The notes under the pieces are model-generated. The model saw only the letters and a list, made by a program, of their open reading frames with translations, was not told the DNA's origin and did not search any database. Made by a program: the position numbers and the translations under genes. From Siphonodentalium dalli (taxonomy: Eukaryota > Mollusca > Scaphopoda > Gadilida > Siphonodentaliidae), in assembly GCA_032622095.1 (NCBI GenBank), contig CP136064.1, forward strand, positions 36,818,426 through 36,882,425: 64,000 bases of DNA. Direction: 5' to 3'. Positions 35,181 to 47,875 of this stretch are shown in pieces. Position 1 is the first letter of the stretch. Each line of letters begins with the position of its first letter.

Positions 35181-35629
35181 GCACACAAATACTTCTTAAT
35201 AGCGTTGCACAATGCAAATTGACCATTTCTGTCGTTTCGAGACGACAGTTTCTACAACCACGGTAAGTCTTCATGGTGTATAAGATCCCTACCTGGCATG
35301 TGTTTATAAGAACCTAAAAACAAAGTAAATTCCCCCTGTATGTCCAATGCTATTCCTCTGACCGTATTTAATTTTGTAACGAAATGATAACATTGTAAAC
35401 ATTGCACATTCCATGAGTTAATTATTCCGATTGTTTTCGAACCTTCTGGGTGTCACGTGATTGAAATATTACCATTTTTAAAAAGTACACTTTCAACTTT
35501 GACGCAGAACAGCATCGACTGCTAATGTGTTAACTGCGTGGGTAATCAGTGTTGGTGGTGAAGCGTCAACGACGTTGTCATACGTAGGTTTGTCGTGCAA
35601 TTGACCAGTTAACGCGATGTGGACGTTTA

Positions 35630-36412
35630 CACAGAAAAACTCGTTGACTAAAAATGTACTCAACAATTACTCAATGCCTGTGTAAGTATACCACCAAGAC
35701 AACTAAAGTGTTGAGTAAATTTTTTACTAAACAGTAAACACTGAAAGTGAAATCGCTCAACAACCAACTGATTTAGCTCAACTGTTGTGTGAATATATAA
35801 TCAACTTTGACTGAATAATGCAGGTAACGTTGAGAAACAATAATTTGTCTTAGTTAAGAAAATGAGATGGCTGGAGATATTTGTTGGGAGTATTCTCAAG
35901 ATTGATGAAATATCCAGAATCAGCGACCGAGTCAGAATTGATTCTATCGGGAAATTAATGATATTCCCTACATGTATATAGTATCCTATAATGGTTTGTT
36001 GGAAGATAGTGGGTTATTCTGTGATATAAATTCATTCATATGGTACATGTCTGGATTGTATGTGATGTTCATGGAATTAGAACCTACATGTAGTCTTCAA
36101 AATGTGTACTATTTAGTGAGGTGATGAACTTATGATATACCTATCGACCATCTCCTATCGCAATGTTGCATTTATAGATCCAAAAATAATTTAGTAACAT
36201 AGTTTAAATATCTCGAAATAACTACCGTTATAAATGGACAGTATTTTAAATTGAGTTATTGTTCCTATAACTATTAATCAACGTGTTGATTAAATCCGAA
36301 ACAGATATCCTGATTTTTTGAGTAATCGTTGCTCGACTGCTGAATACAAACTGCGCAACAAATTATAGTTCAATACGTTGAGTAGATATTTTAGTCAGTA
36401 AGATTTTCAGTG
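35630..36412. mobile_element. 783-bp TA-flanked MITE
   Basis: The left arm CACAGAAAAACTCGTTGACT...TACTCAAC and the minus-strand right arm CACTGAAAATCTTACTGACT...CTACTCAAC align over about 35 bases. TA abuts both ends (35628-35629, 36413-36414). Many TCAAC/GTTGA words recur inside. No coding capacity; mariner-like by its TA target. Confidence 0.6.
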
Positions 36413-36414
36413 TA

Positions 36415-37570
36415 GTGGCATGATTTTAAACCAACCCGATCTCTGATCCACATCCACTGCATTCAATCGAAGTTATTATCTCAGCCCCGCGTGGCGGATC
36501 AAGCGAGGGTTACGGCCACATATGTATTGAAGACAAACAATACCATAACACAGGTCGCTCGAATCACGGGTGTTTCACCGAATGCGAAAAAAAACACAGA
36601 GCCACATTCCAAGAAACGTAGTTACGGATTTACAAGTTGTTTTCAATTGTTTTCAATGATTACGTGGCATAATTCACGAGGGTAGTCGAGCCAAGTAAGT
36701 CCCGAGTGATCAGACAGATCAAGTCCGATTCTCTGAGTGAATTATGTCAAATCATCATCGAAACCGGTTGAATGTTCTGTTTATTACATAATTTCCACCA
36801 TTAAATTTCGTTAATGCATAGATAATATGTGACACAAATAGTCCCTGGTGAACTGATAACCCGAGTTGAAAATCACTACTCAGTTATGCGGATGAACTCG
36901 TCATATACATAGCTGTAATCGTGACGATTCCGATGACCTGATTTTTCAACGTTGAAGACGTAAGGTTAGAAAGAGCATGTATCTCCCTCGCTCAATGTTC
37001 ATAATTGACATGGGTTTATTTAGGATGTTGTTCGGTTCTGAAGCCTAAATTATATTACGTCACATCCATTGGAGCGATCCTATGAGATGCGCGCACAGCC
37101 TCGCTTCGATTAGGCTTGAGTGTGCAAACAAATTCGCTTCGTTAAGACGTATATATTTTTGCTCCGTCTAATTTTCAATTACTCTTCAACGCGGTTGGGA
37201 GTTAATTATTATATGAAACAAATGTTAAAACTGGACGCGGTCTAGTTTAAATTATACTACAATCCTGCAACGAGGTTAGGGACAAATATACGTTTGTAGA
37301 AGTGTGAAATATCACTTCATCAATACAATTTCAAAATGGTGGAGTCAGTGGCGACGAGGTCGTCTACAGATATCACGAGAAGTAAAAGGGCTATCTTTTT
37401 GCGGATATTTCCCTTAACGCCAGCGGCCACTACGGGGCGCACCAACAGCCCTATCAATTTCCGGTTAAGTCAATGCCTATTTACTTCCGCGTTGGATTTA
37501 CAACGAAGTAGATGAATTACGCCTGATTATTATTAATATCTAGCTATCTGCAACTAAATATTCACAGAAA
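36415..37570. other. non-repetitive upstream region of the THAP exon
   Basis: No repeats recognised. It presumably includes the promoter and 5' UTR of the THAP gene. No TATA box near 37500 could be defended. Confidence 0.4.
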
Positions 37571-37793
37571 ATGTCAGGACAATGTTGTGCGATGTACTGC
37601 AACAATCGCGGTGGATATTTATTTCCAAAAGCTGCCGATGAAGCAACTTTACCGCGTCGTGAGAAATGTATAATCGCCATTCGACGGAATAACGTGTCAA
37701 ACAAGAGCAATGACAAATGGGAACCTAGTGAATTTGCCGTTATTTGTGCCATACATTTCACTGATGACCAATTGCTAGGCAGATATGACAAAA
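37571..37793 (+). CDS. first exon of a THAP-domain (C2CH zinc finger) protein
   Basis: The 74-codon exon starts at ATG 37571 and ends at a strong splice donor, AAAA|GTAAGT (37794), with phase-1 overhang. Residues show the THAP pattern: a CCAMYC pair near the N-terminus (Cys-X3-Cys), a FPK motif at about 18-20, a Trp at about 50, then VICAIHF giving Cys-X2-His. THAP domains bind DNA through this zinc site; members include transcription regulators and P-element-type transposases. The closing AVPTIF-like box and any C-terminal domain would be in later exons, which I could not find downstream. It could therefore be a host gene's first exon or a transposase remnant. Without the intron, the frame runs to a stop at 37822. 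Confidence 0.82.
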
Positions 37794-39030
37794 GTAAGTT
37801 TTTTTTAAATGAAAACATATAAACTGTTAAATACGGAAACGTGTGTGGGAGTTAAAATTTGGCTTGCATGATATATATTTTGACTATCTGGAAAGCTAAG
37901 ATATAGATGTGGGTGATATCCCATTATAGTATTTTTCATTTCAATTATAAACCAATAACATATACACCTGTAGTCAATGTACATGATATTGACTGCAGCC
38001 CAAACGGTAATGACCACATTTTGTATTTTTTAAATCGTGAATTAAGTAGGCCTATTCACAATCACTTATCTCTTACATATGAAAGTGCCACATTCAGAAA
38101 CAGAACATCATTCAAGTTTTGCCAGACGGTATATGTTACGCATTACATGGGTTAACAGCCAGATTTGATACATAATATAACGCCACATGGCGGTTTGCGC
38201 TTCAACATACACAAAATATTATTAGCTTTTGAATTTCCCCCGGTATCGGAATAGGTCGATACATATATTAACTACCTTTCTACGGGCATTATGTAACCAC
38301 AAAAGATGTATTGAAAAATGCAAACAAAAACAGCCATTCGCACGACATGGACCAGAAAAGAGTGTTCCCAATTATATTCCTGATATGGTAGAAATAAAGA
38401 GCGTTTGTCTGATTTCTGGCGAAAATTTATATATTTTTGCAAACAAAATTAAATGTTTTACTCAATATTCTCTCTTGTTCATTTAACTTCGTAAAATCAT
38501 TTAAATTGTGAATATTTTTACGAATGGAAATAATATTATTCAGTATATTTGCAACAAAAACGACTTTAATACCGTCAACTAGTTCATGTTTACGACCAGA
38601 CAGTTTTCCATTTCTTTTTCGCAGTTCTTCCTTCAGTTGTTTTGAGTGTATAATCGTCGTATTTTGGAGCAGATTGTGAAATCGTGAATAGATGTATATA
38701 CATGGCTCATGGTTTCCATTTTATAGTTCTCTATGCGATAAATTCGTCTTAGCATATTCTGTCCTCGGGCTTAGTAAACACATAAACCCATTCGCCGTGA
38801 ATACGATTTTCTCAGTTCCCGGCGGCAATCTAGCGCCTATTGTTTCACCTACTCATATTTCGTGTTTACTGATCGCCATTTCCGCTATATCCTTGGACAA
38901 CAATCACCGTTTACATAATAACACACACAACTCCCACAAAGGGTGGTATTTTCGCGCACATAAACTCGGGCTAGGTCTTCATGTAAGACGCACGAAATCA
39001 TATATATTTCTCCATATATATTATCGACAC

Positions 39031-39070
<40 letters not shown>

Positions 39071-39121
39071 TTCTCCATATATATTATCGACACGAATATA
39101 TATATATATATATATATATAG

Positions 39122-39155
<34 letters not shown>

Positions 39156-41015
39156 TCTTCTCTTTGCCGACTTATGTTGACAATTGGTCGCCTTATGTCG
39201 GGAAATTTTACCACATTTTTTTTAGGATGACCGAAATCGGTCGCTTTAATGATTTTCCTCTATAGTGAGAGTATAAGCGTTTCCATTCGAATTTGCAGGG
39301 GGGTGTGTGTTTATGACACCCGACTGCGTATATATGCGACATCTGTTTGCCCCGTTCTCACTCCTTACTTGATAAAATGAATATTTATTGTTATTAGAAA
39401 AATACATTTTAATTATTATGGCTGACCTCCCCAAAATCTGCAATAATTCCTAGAAACGGTGATATAATGTCTAACAAAATATCAACCGAATACATGGTTC
39501 CTCGAAACACATTACTTCATAGCACCGTTTGTCGCATCGTTCGGTTAATCTTATGGAACCTGGTGTTATTTGAATTTTCGTTCCCATTTTTGCGCGAAAC
39601 GTATAATATTGCGTAGTGACTCATAAAGGCTTATTGGGATGACCAATGAAGACCCGGATGCAGAGTGCTGTCAACCAATGAAAAGTGATGTAAACATTAT
39701 GACGTAGTGTATAGCTATCTGAACAACCTCTGAGTATTAGGTTATTTGTAAACAAATAATGCCAATGAACTCGACCTTCCGCCCGAAAATGAAAGCGCAC
39801 ATTTTCTCAGCGACGTTTTAATATGTTAATTTTGTCGCGAATCGATCGACACGGATTAATTGACAAAAGGAATCTGATCAAGTGTGAAATTAAATACAAG
39901 ATTCGCCGATTTTGTTTCCATGAATGTGCACAAATATCGAAGGAGACTGAAAAAATTCCAGAGGAAAAATATTTCAATTTTACCATTTGTTGATTTTTGA
40001 AATTGTGGAAGACTGAAACGGATAAACAGTCTGTCACTGTGCGAGTGGAATGTTGTTAATTCAGCTCTGTAGGTTTTTCAGCTGAATACAGGTACATCTG
40101 GCCATGATGATGTTAGTCACTAAAGTGCTGATAGCTGGGTCCATGCATTTGACAAGGAGTGGGCCAGGAAGTTACACAAGTTCAAGTTGTCATGAGTGTC
40201 ACATGCCATTGAGTGATTGACAAAGAAAATGACACCCTGCCTCAAGCCTACCGGTATGTGCAAACATGACACAAATCTAAAATGATACAAATTAAGTCAG
40301 ATCTCGTCGCACCTAATAAGAAACCATAGAAGTTGCTACAGTTACTAGTACATGTACATACCGTTATACCACTGAACACTACCACCGAACACTAACATCA
40401 AGGATTTCAAGAATGCATATTTATTCGAACACTCATGCAGTGACTTGGAAAAGGAGTTATTGGGTCACTGAGCACTGTTCGGTGGAGAACTCCGGAACTA
40501 CTATGCTAACATTAGCGCACCCGTGTTAATGCCAATATTTGTTTATATGATGTACATGTGTACCAATCCAGATCTGACAGTGGCCTGGACCTGCAGTTGC
40601 AATTGTTACTTTTTACATTACATGTATAAAGAGTAATATCACTTTGGCAACTGATAACAGACAAGTTTCGAGACTCCATACATGTACATGTATTTACTTG
40701 GAACTTAAAAGATGCTGTGCTGTGGTATCAGTTTATCCAACCATCCGTGGATACCAGTAAAACTATTAATGAGAATGATTATTGCTAGACTCAACATCAA
40801 GCGTACATGTAGACTGCATTCATGTGCAAGCGTAAGGAACAGTTCAATGATTTTGACTCCCATCAGAGGATATACTGTATGGTATTTCCATGGACCGGTA
40901 TGACTGGATTATTAAGCCTCGTGCAGGGTGGAAAAAATAAATGTTCCGGAATGTAATAAATGTGCCTGCATGTTTATTCCAGACACAAGAGTATACATGT
41001 ACGGTACCCCTATAT
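37794..41015. other. probable intron of the THAP gene plus unassigned sequence
   Basis: No second THAP exon could be identified by eye. It contains an AT microsatellite (38997-39155) and TACATGTA tracts near 40340, 40545 and 40680. Confidence 0.45.
38997..39155. repeat. (AT)n microsatellite with a duplicated 35-bp spacer
   Basis: ATATATTTCTCCATATATAT then TATCGACACGA occurs twice (~39001 and ~39065), each followed by long (AT)n. Confidence 0.85.
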
Positions 41016-41240
41016 ACAAAACAAGTGTCCACTTAACCGCGGTGCGGTTTGCATTGACACTGCCGGCGAACTGCAACAACACCACGGTTACACCGGCCAA
41101 CTGCCATTCGACCGCGGTGTAGTTGCAGTTCGGCCATGGTGTACTTGCCGTTCGGCTGCGGTGCTCCGATGCAGTTACAAACTCTGACACCGCGGCCGAA
41201 CTGCAAATACACCGCGGTGTCAATCGACACTTGTTTTGTC
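41016..41240. mobile_element. GCGGTG-family MITE with AAAACAAGTGTCC ends
   Basis: ACAAAACAAGTGTCC at the left and GACACTTGTTTTGT at the right are inverted copies. The interior is saturated with CACCGCGG, GTTCGGC and GCCGAACTGCAA words in both orientations. Best-preserved single copy of the family seen at 4645, 5435, 47299 and 52087. Confidence 0.7.
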
Positions 41241-41588
41241 TATATGGGTATACACGTAGAAGCTGGTAGAACTACTACATGTAGGTCTCAGGGTAGTACA
41301 TTGCTAGTACCGTACATGTACTAGCATGTATACATGTACATGTATGTCAATATACTGTATGGTAGAATTTTCATACAATTATAAAACAATGCCCTAGTTG
41401 AAAAACAACAATTTCCATGGGGCTGATGGTGGAATAAATGTTTATAAAACATACCGTACCGTAATTGTATGACATAAGAACTCCAAATAATTGTAAAACA
41501 TACTTTATTGGGAACACTGTTGACCATTTCATGATTGGAACTTGTCTGAAATTTTGCAAAAACCCTGTGCTAATACACATACTATCAC

Positions 41589-42440
41589 AATAAGTGTCCA
41601 TGTCAACGCGGTCCTGAGCCATTAACAGTGAGGTTGTGTAACGTCAATGCAACGTGGTCATCGTGTTAATAACGCGTTGACCGTACGTTGGAACCGCGTT
41701 GAAATTCAGATGACCGCTTTGAAGTTTAACACAGACCGTGTTGAAGTTTAACGCAGACCGCATTTACGATAAATGTGTTGCGTACGTGAAAAGATCAATG
41801 CATAGACGCTGAATATTACGATTTATAAAACATCCCCGAAAAGTATACAGTCACGTTAGTCAATTTTATACCATTCAATTTTGTTTTATTTACGATCGCC
41901 TAGCGTACAACCATAAATTATAGCGACGCCTTCATTGGTTGCAAATCAGCAATTTATTCCAACTTTGAAGCTTACTGCTTAGGCCTAACAATTTTATTCA
42001 TGTATGGCTTAATTTGGCTTTTTGTTACATCGAAAGGAGCGGTCGTGCATTAATTAATTAATCATGCGATATACATGTACATGTATTTTTATTAGAATAT
42101 TCCCGGAAAAGTTTTCAATAGGTACATGTACATGTAATACATGTTATGTAAAACATTTAACACAAATCAATTGTGCATTACAGATGACTCCCGTCATACA
42201 AAAACATTGTATTATATTGGCAATGCTCCATTTCGTTGACGGCTACCTCGACCGCGTTTATTGTGTTGACTGTTTATGCCGACCGCGTTAAGTTGCGTTG
42301 ACGGTTACCTCAATTGAGTTGACGAAAATCGCAACCGCATTGAAGAAGAGTTGAGACCGCGTTTATACGTTGAAAATATTCAACGCAGTCTCGATGCGGT
42401 ATCAACTTGATTACAATGCTGTTGAAGGGGACACTTATGT
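41589..42440. mobile_element. AACGCGGTT-rich MITE with ATAAGTGTCC ends
   Basis: The left end AATAAGTGTCCATGTCAACG and minus-strand right end CATAAGTGTCCCCTTCAACA are related. The interior carries many (C)AACGCGGT and ACCGCGTTGA words near both ends and AT-rich sequence in the middle. It shares the AAGTGTCC end with the elements at 41016 and 42891, suggesting one superfamily. Confidence 0.55.
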
Positions 42441-45088
42441 TGAGAGTATCTGTACGTTCTCTTACACCGGTATATGCGAGTCTCACATATATATAAAAAG
42501 AATGCATTGGCCTGCAATACCTTGAACTTGTGAGGCAGTACATTCTTTTATATATGTGAGGCTCTGTATGGAAGACCCATATACATTGTATAATATTAAG
42601 AGAATGCACTGGCCATGATTTTAATGCTGTTAAATCAGTGCAGCCCCTGTCCTGAAAATGTTAGCTACACAGATTGTGTAATGAAAGCATAAAGTTGACA
42701 TTCTTTACTAGTACATGTACATGTATGACACATTTATATACCCTGTATGTAATGTTTTAATTTGTTTTACGGTAGTTGATACCGGTACCTGACAGCGATT
42801 ATTAAATCCGATAAGTGGTTAGTGGTCTTATACCAGTACATGTACTATATTTGATATCATACATGTAGGCCTTAGTAGACACATATTTTTTATTCTCAAA
42901 ATAAGTGTCCCTTTACACTGTATGTGCAGTCCTCGGCCTTTTACAATGCATCGGAAAGTCAATGTGCTGCAGGCCTTGAAATCCGACGAGAAACAGAATC
43001 ACGATTCTCTGTTTGATTTTCCACTATGGGCGCTATATTTTGATTGTCGCAAAATTTTATTGATTGGTAACGGGTTGTTGGCTGTTGCATTTATAATTTA
43101 TTGCATGTTGAAGTTGTGTTGGGCCCGCTTATTGTGTAGTACTTTAAATACTGGTGTGCTATGACAACCCCCCCCCCCCTGCGCATCTTCCGCCCCCAGG
43201 GGTGAGATAAACTAGCTTTACTTTGTTTATCTCCCCCACCCTGACCATCTTCCCCCTTATATTTTTCTTATCTTAACATGTATTGGCGAGTTAGTCTTAT
43301 TTTGTCAATAAATAGGACTTTGCAACTAAGAAAACTATCATTGTTGACAAGGAAGCATGTTTTTTTGTAAAAGAGACAATAATTGCAGTTACCGGTAAGA
43401 GAATTTTTGGTGAAAATTACCTAGTTTATCTCCCCCAGACCCGGCTAACCCCAATCGCCCCCCCCCCCCCGCTTGAATTTTTTTACATTAACATGTACCG
43501 GTATTGGTGAATTTAATATAGTCTCTTTTTATCGTTCACTATACGGTAGCTACATGTACCTGTGTGTGACTATTATTGGTGACAAGGAATCATGTTTTTA
43601 CAATACCCAGTTTACCTCCCACCCACAACACACACTCCCCCTCCCTCTTTTACCTCAACATCTAATAGCGAGTTAAGTCTCATTTTTAGCTCACCTGAGA
43701 CGAAGTCTCCGGTGGAGCTATAGTCATCACTCCTCGTCCGTCGTCCGTCCGTTCGTCTGTCTGTCCGTCTGTCCGTCTGTCCGTCCGTCAACTTTTTAAA
43801 AAACATCTTCTCCTCTGAAACCATCATATCGAATTGGTTCATATTTGGTGTGGATGTTCCCTAGGTGACTCTCATTCAGATTTGTTTAAATGAGGTCACT
43901 GGGTCAAATAGTTGTGAAACCAGGGCCATAACTCTATTCCTCCACAGTAATTCTTACAACAACTTCTTGTCCATAACCATGGTGCCGATTTAGCTAATAT
44001 TTGGTATGGAGGGTCGTTGGGTGACTGGTGTTCAGATTTGTTCAAATGAGGTCATCCGGTCAATTAGTTGAGAAACCAGGGTCATAACTCATAGTAATTC
44101 TTACAATGACTTCTTCTACAAAAATATTGGGGCGATTTAGCTTATATTTGGTACTGAGGGACCTTGGGTGACTGGAAATCAGATTTGTTCAAATTGGGTC
44201 ACTGGGTCAATTAGGGGCAGAGCCAGGGACATAACTCTAAAAACCAAAAAATTACATTTTTGCATTTTGATCATATTTGGTGTGGATGTTCCCTTGGTGA
44301 CTGTCATTCAGATTTGTTCAAATGAGGTCACTGTGTCAAACAGTTGTGAAACCAGGGCCATAACTATATTCCTCGTTGGTAATTCTTATAACGAATTCTT
44401 GTCAAGAACCATTATGCCGATTTAGTTTATATTTGGTATGTGGGGTCATTCAATGACTGGGGTTCAGATTTGTTCAAATGGGGTCACTGGGTCAAATAGG
44501 GGTGGAGCCAGGGCCATAATTCCCCAAAAAATAATAAAAAATTCAGAAACTCCTTGATCAATATAACATACAAAAAAAATTATCACCCCCTCCACATGAC
44601 CCAGAGCCCCACCCTGCCCCCAACCAACAGCATTCCACCCTATCTCATCTCCTAACTCACAGGTAAATCAAGTATTTTTTTTTTAAATAAATTAAAAAAC
44701 ATTTTATTAAAATTTTGAAGAACTTGTGACATTACATCTTCAGGGCGGGGGGTAGAGTAGGTACCTCTGAAATCAGAGGTTTGGGAGAAAAGATGAACAG
44801 ACAGATGTACAGAAATGTTCAGTAAATTTCTTTTAATACTAGTATCTGTGCATTCCCATTACAAGGCAACTCTTCTGTAGCTATAGGCAGAGTCCCCAGG
44901 GAGTGTATTCATGTCATTCATAAATTAAATGCGATTAATGGTGTTATCAATGAAGCACCCTTGTTGTTTACATATGCCGACACAATCATGTCAATCTTGA
45001 TATGTTTATAAACATTCCTGCAGATCTGCTAGAAGAATATTAATTCCCAATCTCTCATGTATTGTTCATATCAGGACTAATGTCATTT

Positions 45089-45181
45089 GCAGAATGAGGT
45101 CCCCAGAGGGTGAATTTAGTGATGGTATCCCACACAGCGGCCTAGCATCACCAAATTCACCCTCTGGATACCTCATTCTGC
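45089..45181. repeat. 93-bp foldback hairpin (GAGGTCCCC family)
   Basis: GCAGAATGAGGTCCCCAGAG...GATG pairs with CATC...CTCTGGATACCTCATTCTGC around an 18-base loop. Its duplicate is at 49882-49974, where one mismatch is changed (GGAGACC). Confidence 0.85.
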
Positions 45182-45380
45182 TTAGGCCTCATCTGCTGGG
45201 AAGTATCTATAGTATCAAATTAACATTGTTGTTAGTTACATTCCCTTCTAGGAAGTTTCTATATGCCCTAATTTGCAGAAGATAAATTCATAATTCAGGT
45301 GCCCAATGGGTGAACATCACCAACTTCAACTGGGGAACTTCAATCTTATCCTAGGGCTGCCATAGCAGTTGGGGGCCCTA

Positions 45381-45473
45381 GCAGAATGAGGTCCCCAGAT
45401 GGTGAATTTGGTGATGCTAGCCCGCTGTGCAGGATAGCATCACTAAATTCACCATCTGGGGACCTCAGTCTGC
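45381..45473. repeat. 93-bp foldback hairpin, second member
   Basis: GCAGAATGAGGTCCCCAGAT pairs with ATCTGGGGACCTCAGTCTGC. Its duplicate at 50174-50266 differs by a stem base (CACCCTCTGG for CACCATCTGG). A right-hand half only is at 45572-45641. Confidence 0.85.
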
Positions 45474-47298
45474 AAATGACAGACACACTTTCACACTATT
45501 TCAAGGCTTGATTGTATAATACACTGTGTTGCTTGAGGCCAGGCATGCACAATGTAGGAAACAGACACTGTTTTTGTGATGCTATCCCGCACATTGGGCT
45601 AGCATCACCAAATTCACCCTCTGGAGACCTCATTCTGCTTAGGCCTCATCTTCCGGGAAGTATCTATAGTATAAAATTTACATTGTTGTTAGTTAAATTT
45701 CCCTTCTAGGAAGTTTCTATATCCCCTAATTTGCAGAAGATAAAATTCATAAATGAGGTGCCCAATGGGTGAATGTCACCAACTTCAACTGGGGAACTTA
45801 AATCTTATCCTTATCAGATTTGTGAAAATGGGATCACAAAGTCAAATAAGGGCAGAGTAATTCTTAAAATATGTTTGCAAGACCTATTTGGCTTATATAG
45901 AATGGAATGTTCTTCCTTGACTGCAATTCAGATTTTTTTAAATGGGGTCACCTGATCAAATAGGGACCAAGCGTAGGACAGTTTCCCTCTTAATATGCTT
46001 CCTTCACAAGGACTATCAGGTCTATTTTACTGATATTTATGATATGTATGAAGGGTTCTTTGGTGTCAGGGATTCTAATTTATTCAGATGGGGTCACCAG
46101 GTTAAATATGGTGGGACCAGGGACATAACTATATGTCTCTATAGTAATTCTTAAAATGTCTTCTCAAGAGAGTTTGGACTATTTAGTTTACTTATAGTAT
46201 GGAGGAATCAGGAGGATCCTTTAGTGACTGGGATTCAGATTTGTTACAATGAGGTCAACCTGTCAAGAAATGGCAGGCTATGGGGAGTTAACACTTTTGT
46301 GTCTAATAAAATCATTGAAATACCAAATTTATAAAACATCTACCTTGGAACCACCTGAATGATTGGTCTGACATACATGTATTGTGTTTTGGGTCCATGG
46401 ATAATTGGGCTTCAGACATATCTAAATGGTTTTAGAAAAAGGCGCTTGTGAGATTGGAAATTTCCAAATTGAGAAAGTTTGAGGTGTCGGTTGTGAAATT
46501 CCAACCTAAGACTTGGGAATCTGGTGCCCGGTCAGGAGGGGACTTGTTGAGCTGGAGGAGGGGGGGGGGGGGTGATCAGTAGTGTACAGTTGGCAATTTC
46601 AAGGTTGATTTTCACCAATCTACATACTTACAGTCTCTCTAGCCACATATCCTGTTTAAATCTACTTCTTTTAAAGTGATTATAAAAAGTGCAGACTGTT
46701 TTGGTCTCCAGAGTCCCAGTCTTATCAGTCTTTGCAGTCTGGTGAGCGACCCCACAGTCATTGACTGTCTTGTTTCATCCAATAGTGAATGATAAAATGA
46801 TACTACATTTAACTCGCCAATACATACCGTATAATGGGGGGTGGTACCGGTAGTTAAATTTCTCTGAACTATAATTGTTGTCTCTCTTGCAGAAAAAACA
46901 TGCCTCCATATCAGCAATGATAGCTTTTCTTAGCCGCATAGCCATATTAAATGATAAAATACGGTAGACTAACTCGCCATTAGATGTTGAGGTAAAAAAA
47001 TTCAGGGGGAGGGTGACTCGCATGTATACCGTAATAAAATGCATTGGCACATGGTTTCCACAAAAGTTTAGGAAGTTCCAGTCATGAAGTGGTTAACACT
47101 ACATTGTATAACCGCATTATTTTTCATTGTTCAACAAGATTCCAACACTGTCAATGGGGACACCTTATTTTGAGAATATGTGTACATGGTATATGATTTA
47201 TACGATATATTCCAATTATTCGGTATACCGTATGGAAAACAAACTATTATGGTAGAGATACCAGTACCATAAATACAGGTACCGGTACGATCCCTGTA

Positions 47299-47536
47299 GA
47301 CAAAACAAGAGTCCACTTAGCCGCGGTGCGGTTTTGCATTGCCACCGCGGCCGAACTGCAACAACAGCGCCCTTCCACTGGCCAACTGCTGTTCGGCTGC
47401 GGTGTACCGGTAGTTGCCGTTCGGCCGTGGTGTACTTGCCGTTCGGCCACGGTGCTCCGATGCAGTTACAAACTCTGACTCCCCAGCCAAACTGCAACTA
47501 CCGTACACCGCGGTGTCAATGGACACTTGTGTTGTC
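47299..47536. mobile_element. GCGGTG-family MITE (unit 1)
   Basis: Ends are GACAAAACAAGAGTCC and GGACACTTGTGTTGTC. The interior is as at 41016-41240. An identical-looking copy is at 52087-52324. Confidence 0.65.
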
Positions 47537-47599
47537 TATAGGGTAGTATAACTTCAAATTGAATAGGGTACAGCTATGCTCAAATTAAGCGACCTGTTT

Positions 47600-47875
47600 T
47601 AACGAGGTTGACGTGCGGTATGACCGCGGTGTAATACCACATGACTGCGGCGTAATACCGCCTGACCGCGGTGTAATAACGCCTGACCGCGGTGTAATAA
47701 CGCCTGACCGCGGTCTAGTAACGCGGTCAGGCGGTCAGCCGCGGTATTGAAAACGCGGGCAACCGCGTGGTCGCGGTTGAGTTTTTGGTACCGCGGTGGT
47801 ATCGACCGCGGTCTCCTACGGTAAGGCATTTCATGACCGCGGTTGACGTACGCGGCAACGAATTTCATGACCGCG
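47600..47875. repeat. 21-bp CCGCGG minisatellite with inverted half
   Basis: GCCTGACCGCGGTGTAATAA repeats about four to five times (47620-47712). It is followed by the reverse words GCGGTCAGGCGGTCAGCCGC and further GACCGCGG words. CpG-rich island in an AT-rich region; duplicated at 52388-52663. Confidence 0.8.

Larger units (their letters stand above)
43684..46280 (+). repeat. CTCACCTGAGACGAAG repeat with ~170-bp internal units
   Basis: After AGCTCACCTGAGACGAAGTC and a CCGTCTGTCCGTC tract (43735-43790), units with 'TTTGTTCAAATGAGGTCACT', 'GGGCCATAACT' and 'ATATTTGGTATGGAGGGTC' repeat to 44520 and again at 45800-46280. A second copy lies at 48477-51065 through the tandem duplication. Confidence 0.75.
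42891..47178. mobile_element. 4.3-kb segment bounded by TATTCTCAAAATAAG inverted ends
   Basis: The left end is TATTCTCAAAATAAGTGTCC. The minus-strand right end from 47178 is TATTCTCAAAATAAGGTGTC, then CCCATTGACAGTGT against CTTTACACTGT. Inside lie the CTCACCTGAGACGAAG repeat and foldbacks. No transposase. The right end, but not the left, is copied again by the tandem duplication (51966). Confidence 0.45.

Noticed and set aside
38692-39180. 162-codon plus-strand frame
   Set aside because: Its C-terminal third is (AT)n microsatellite translated as Tyr-Ile; no domain or splice sites.
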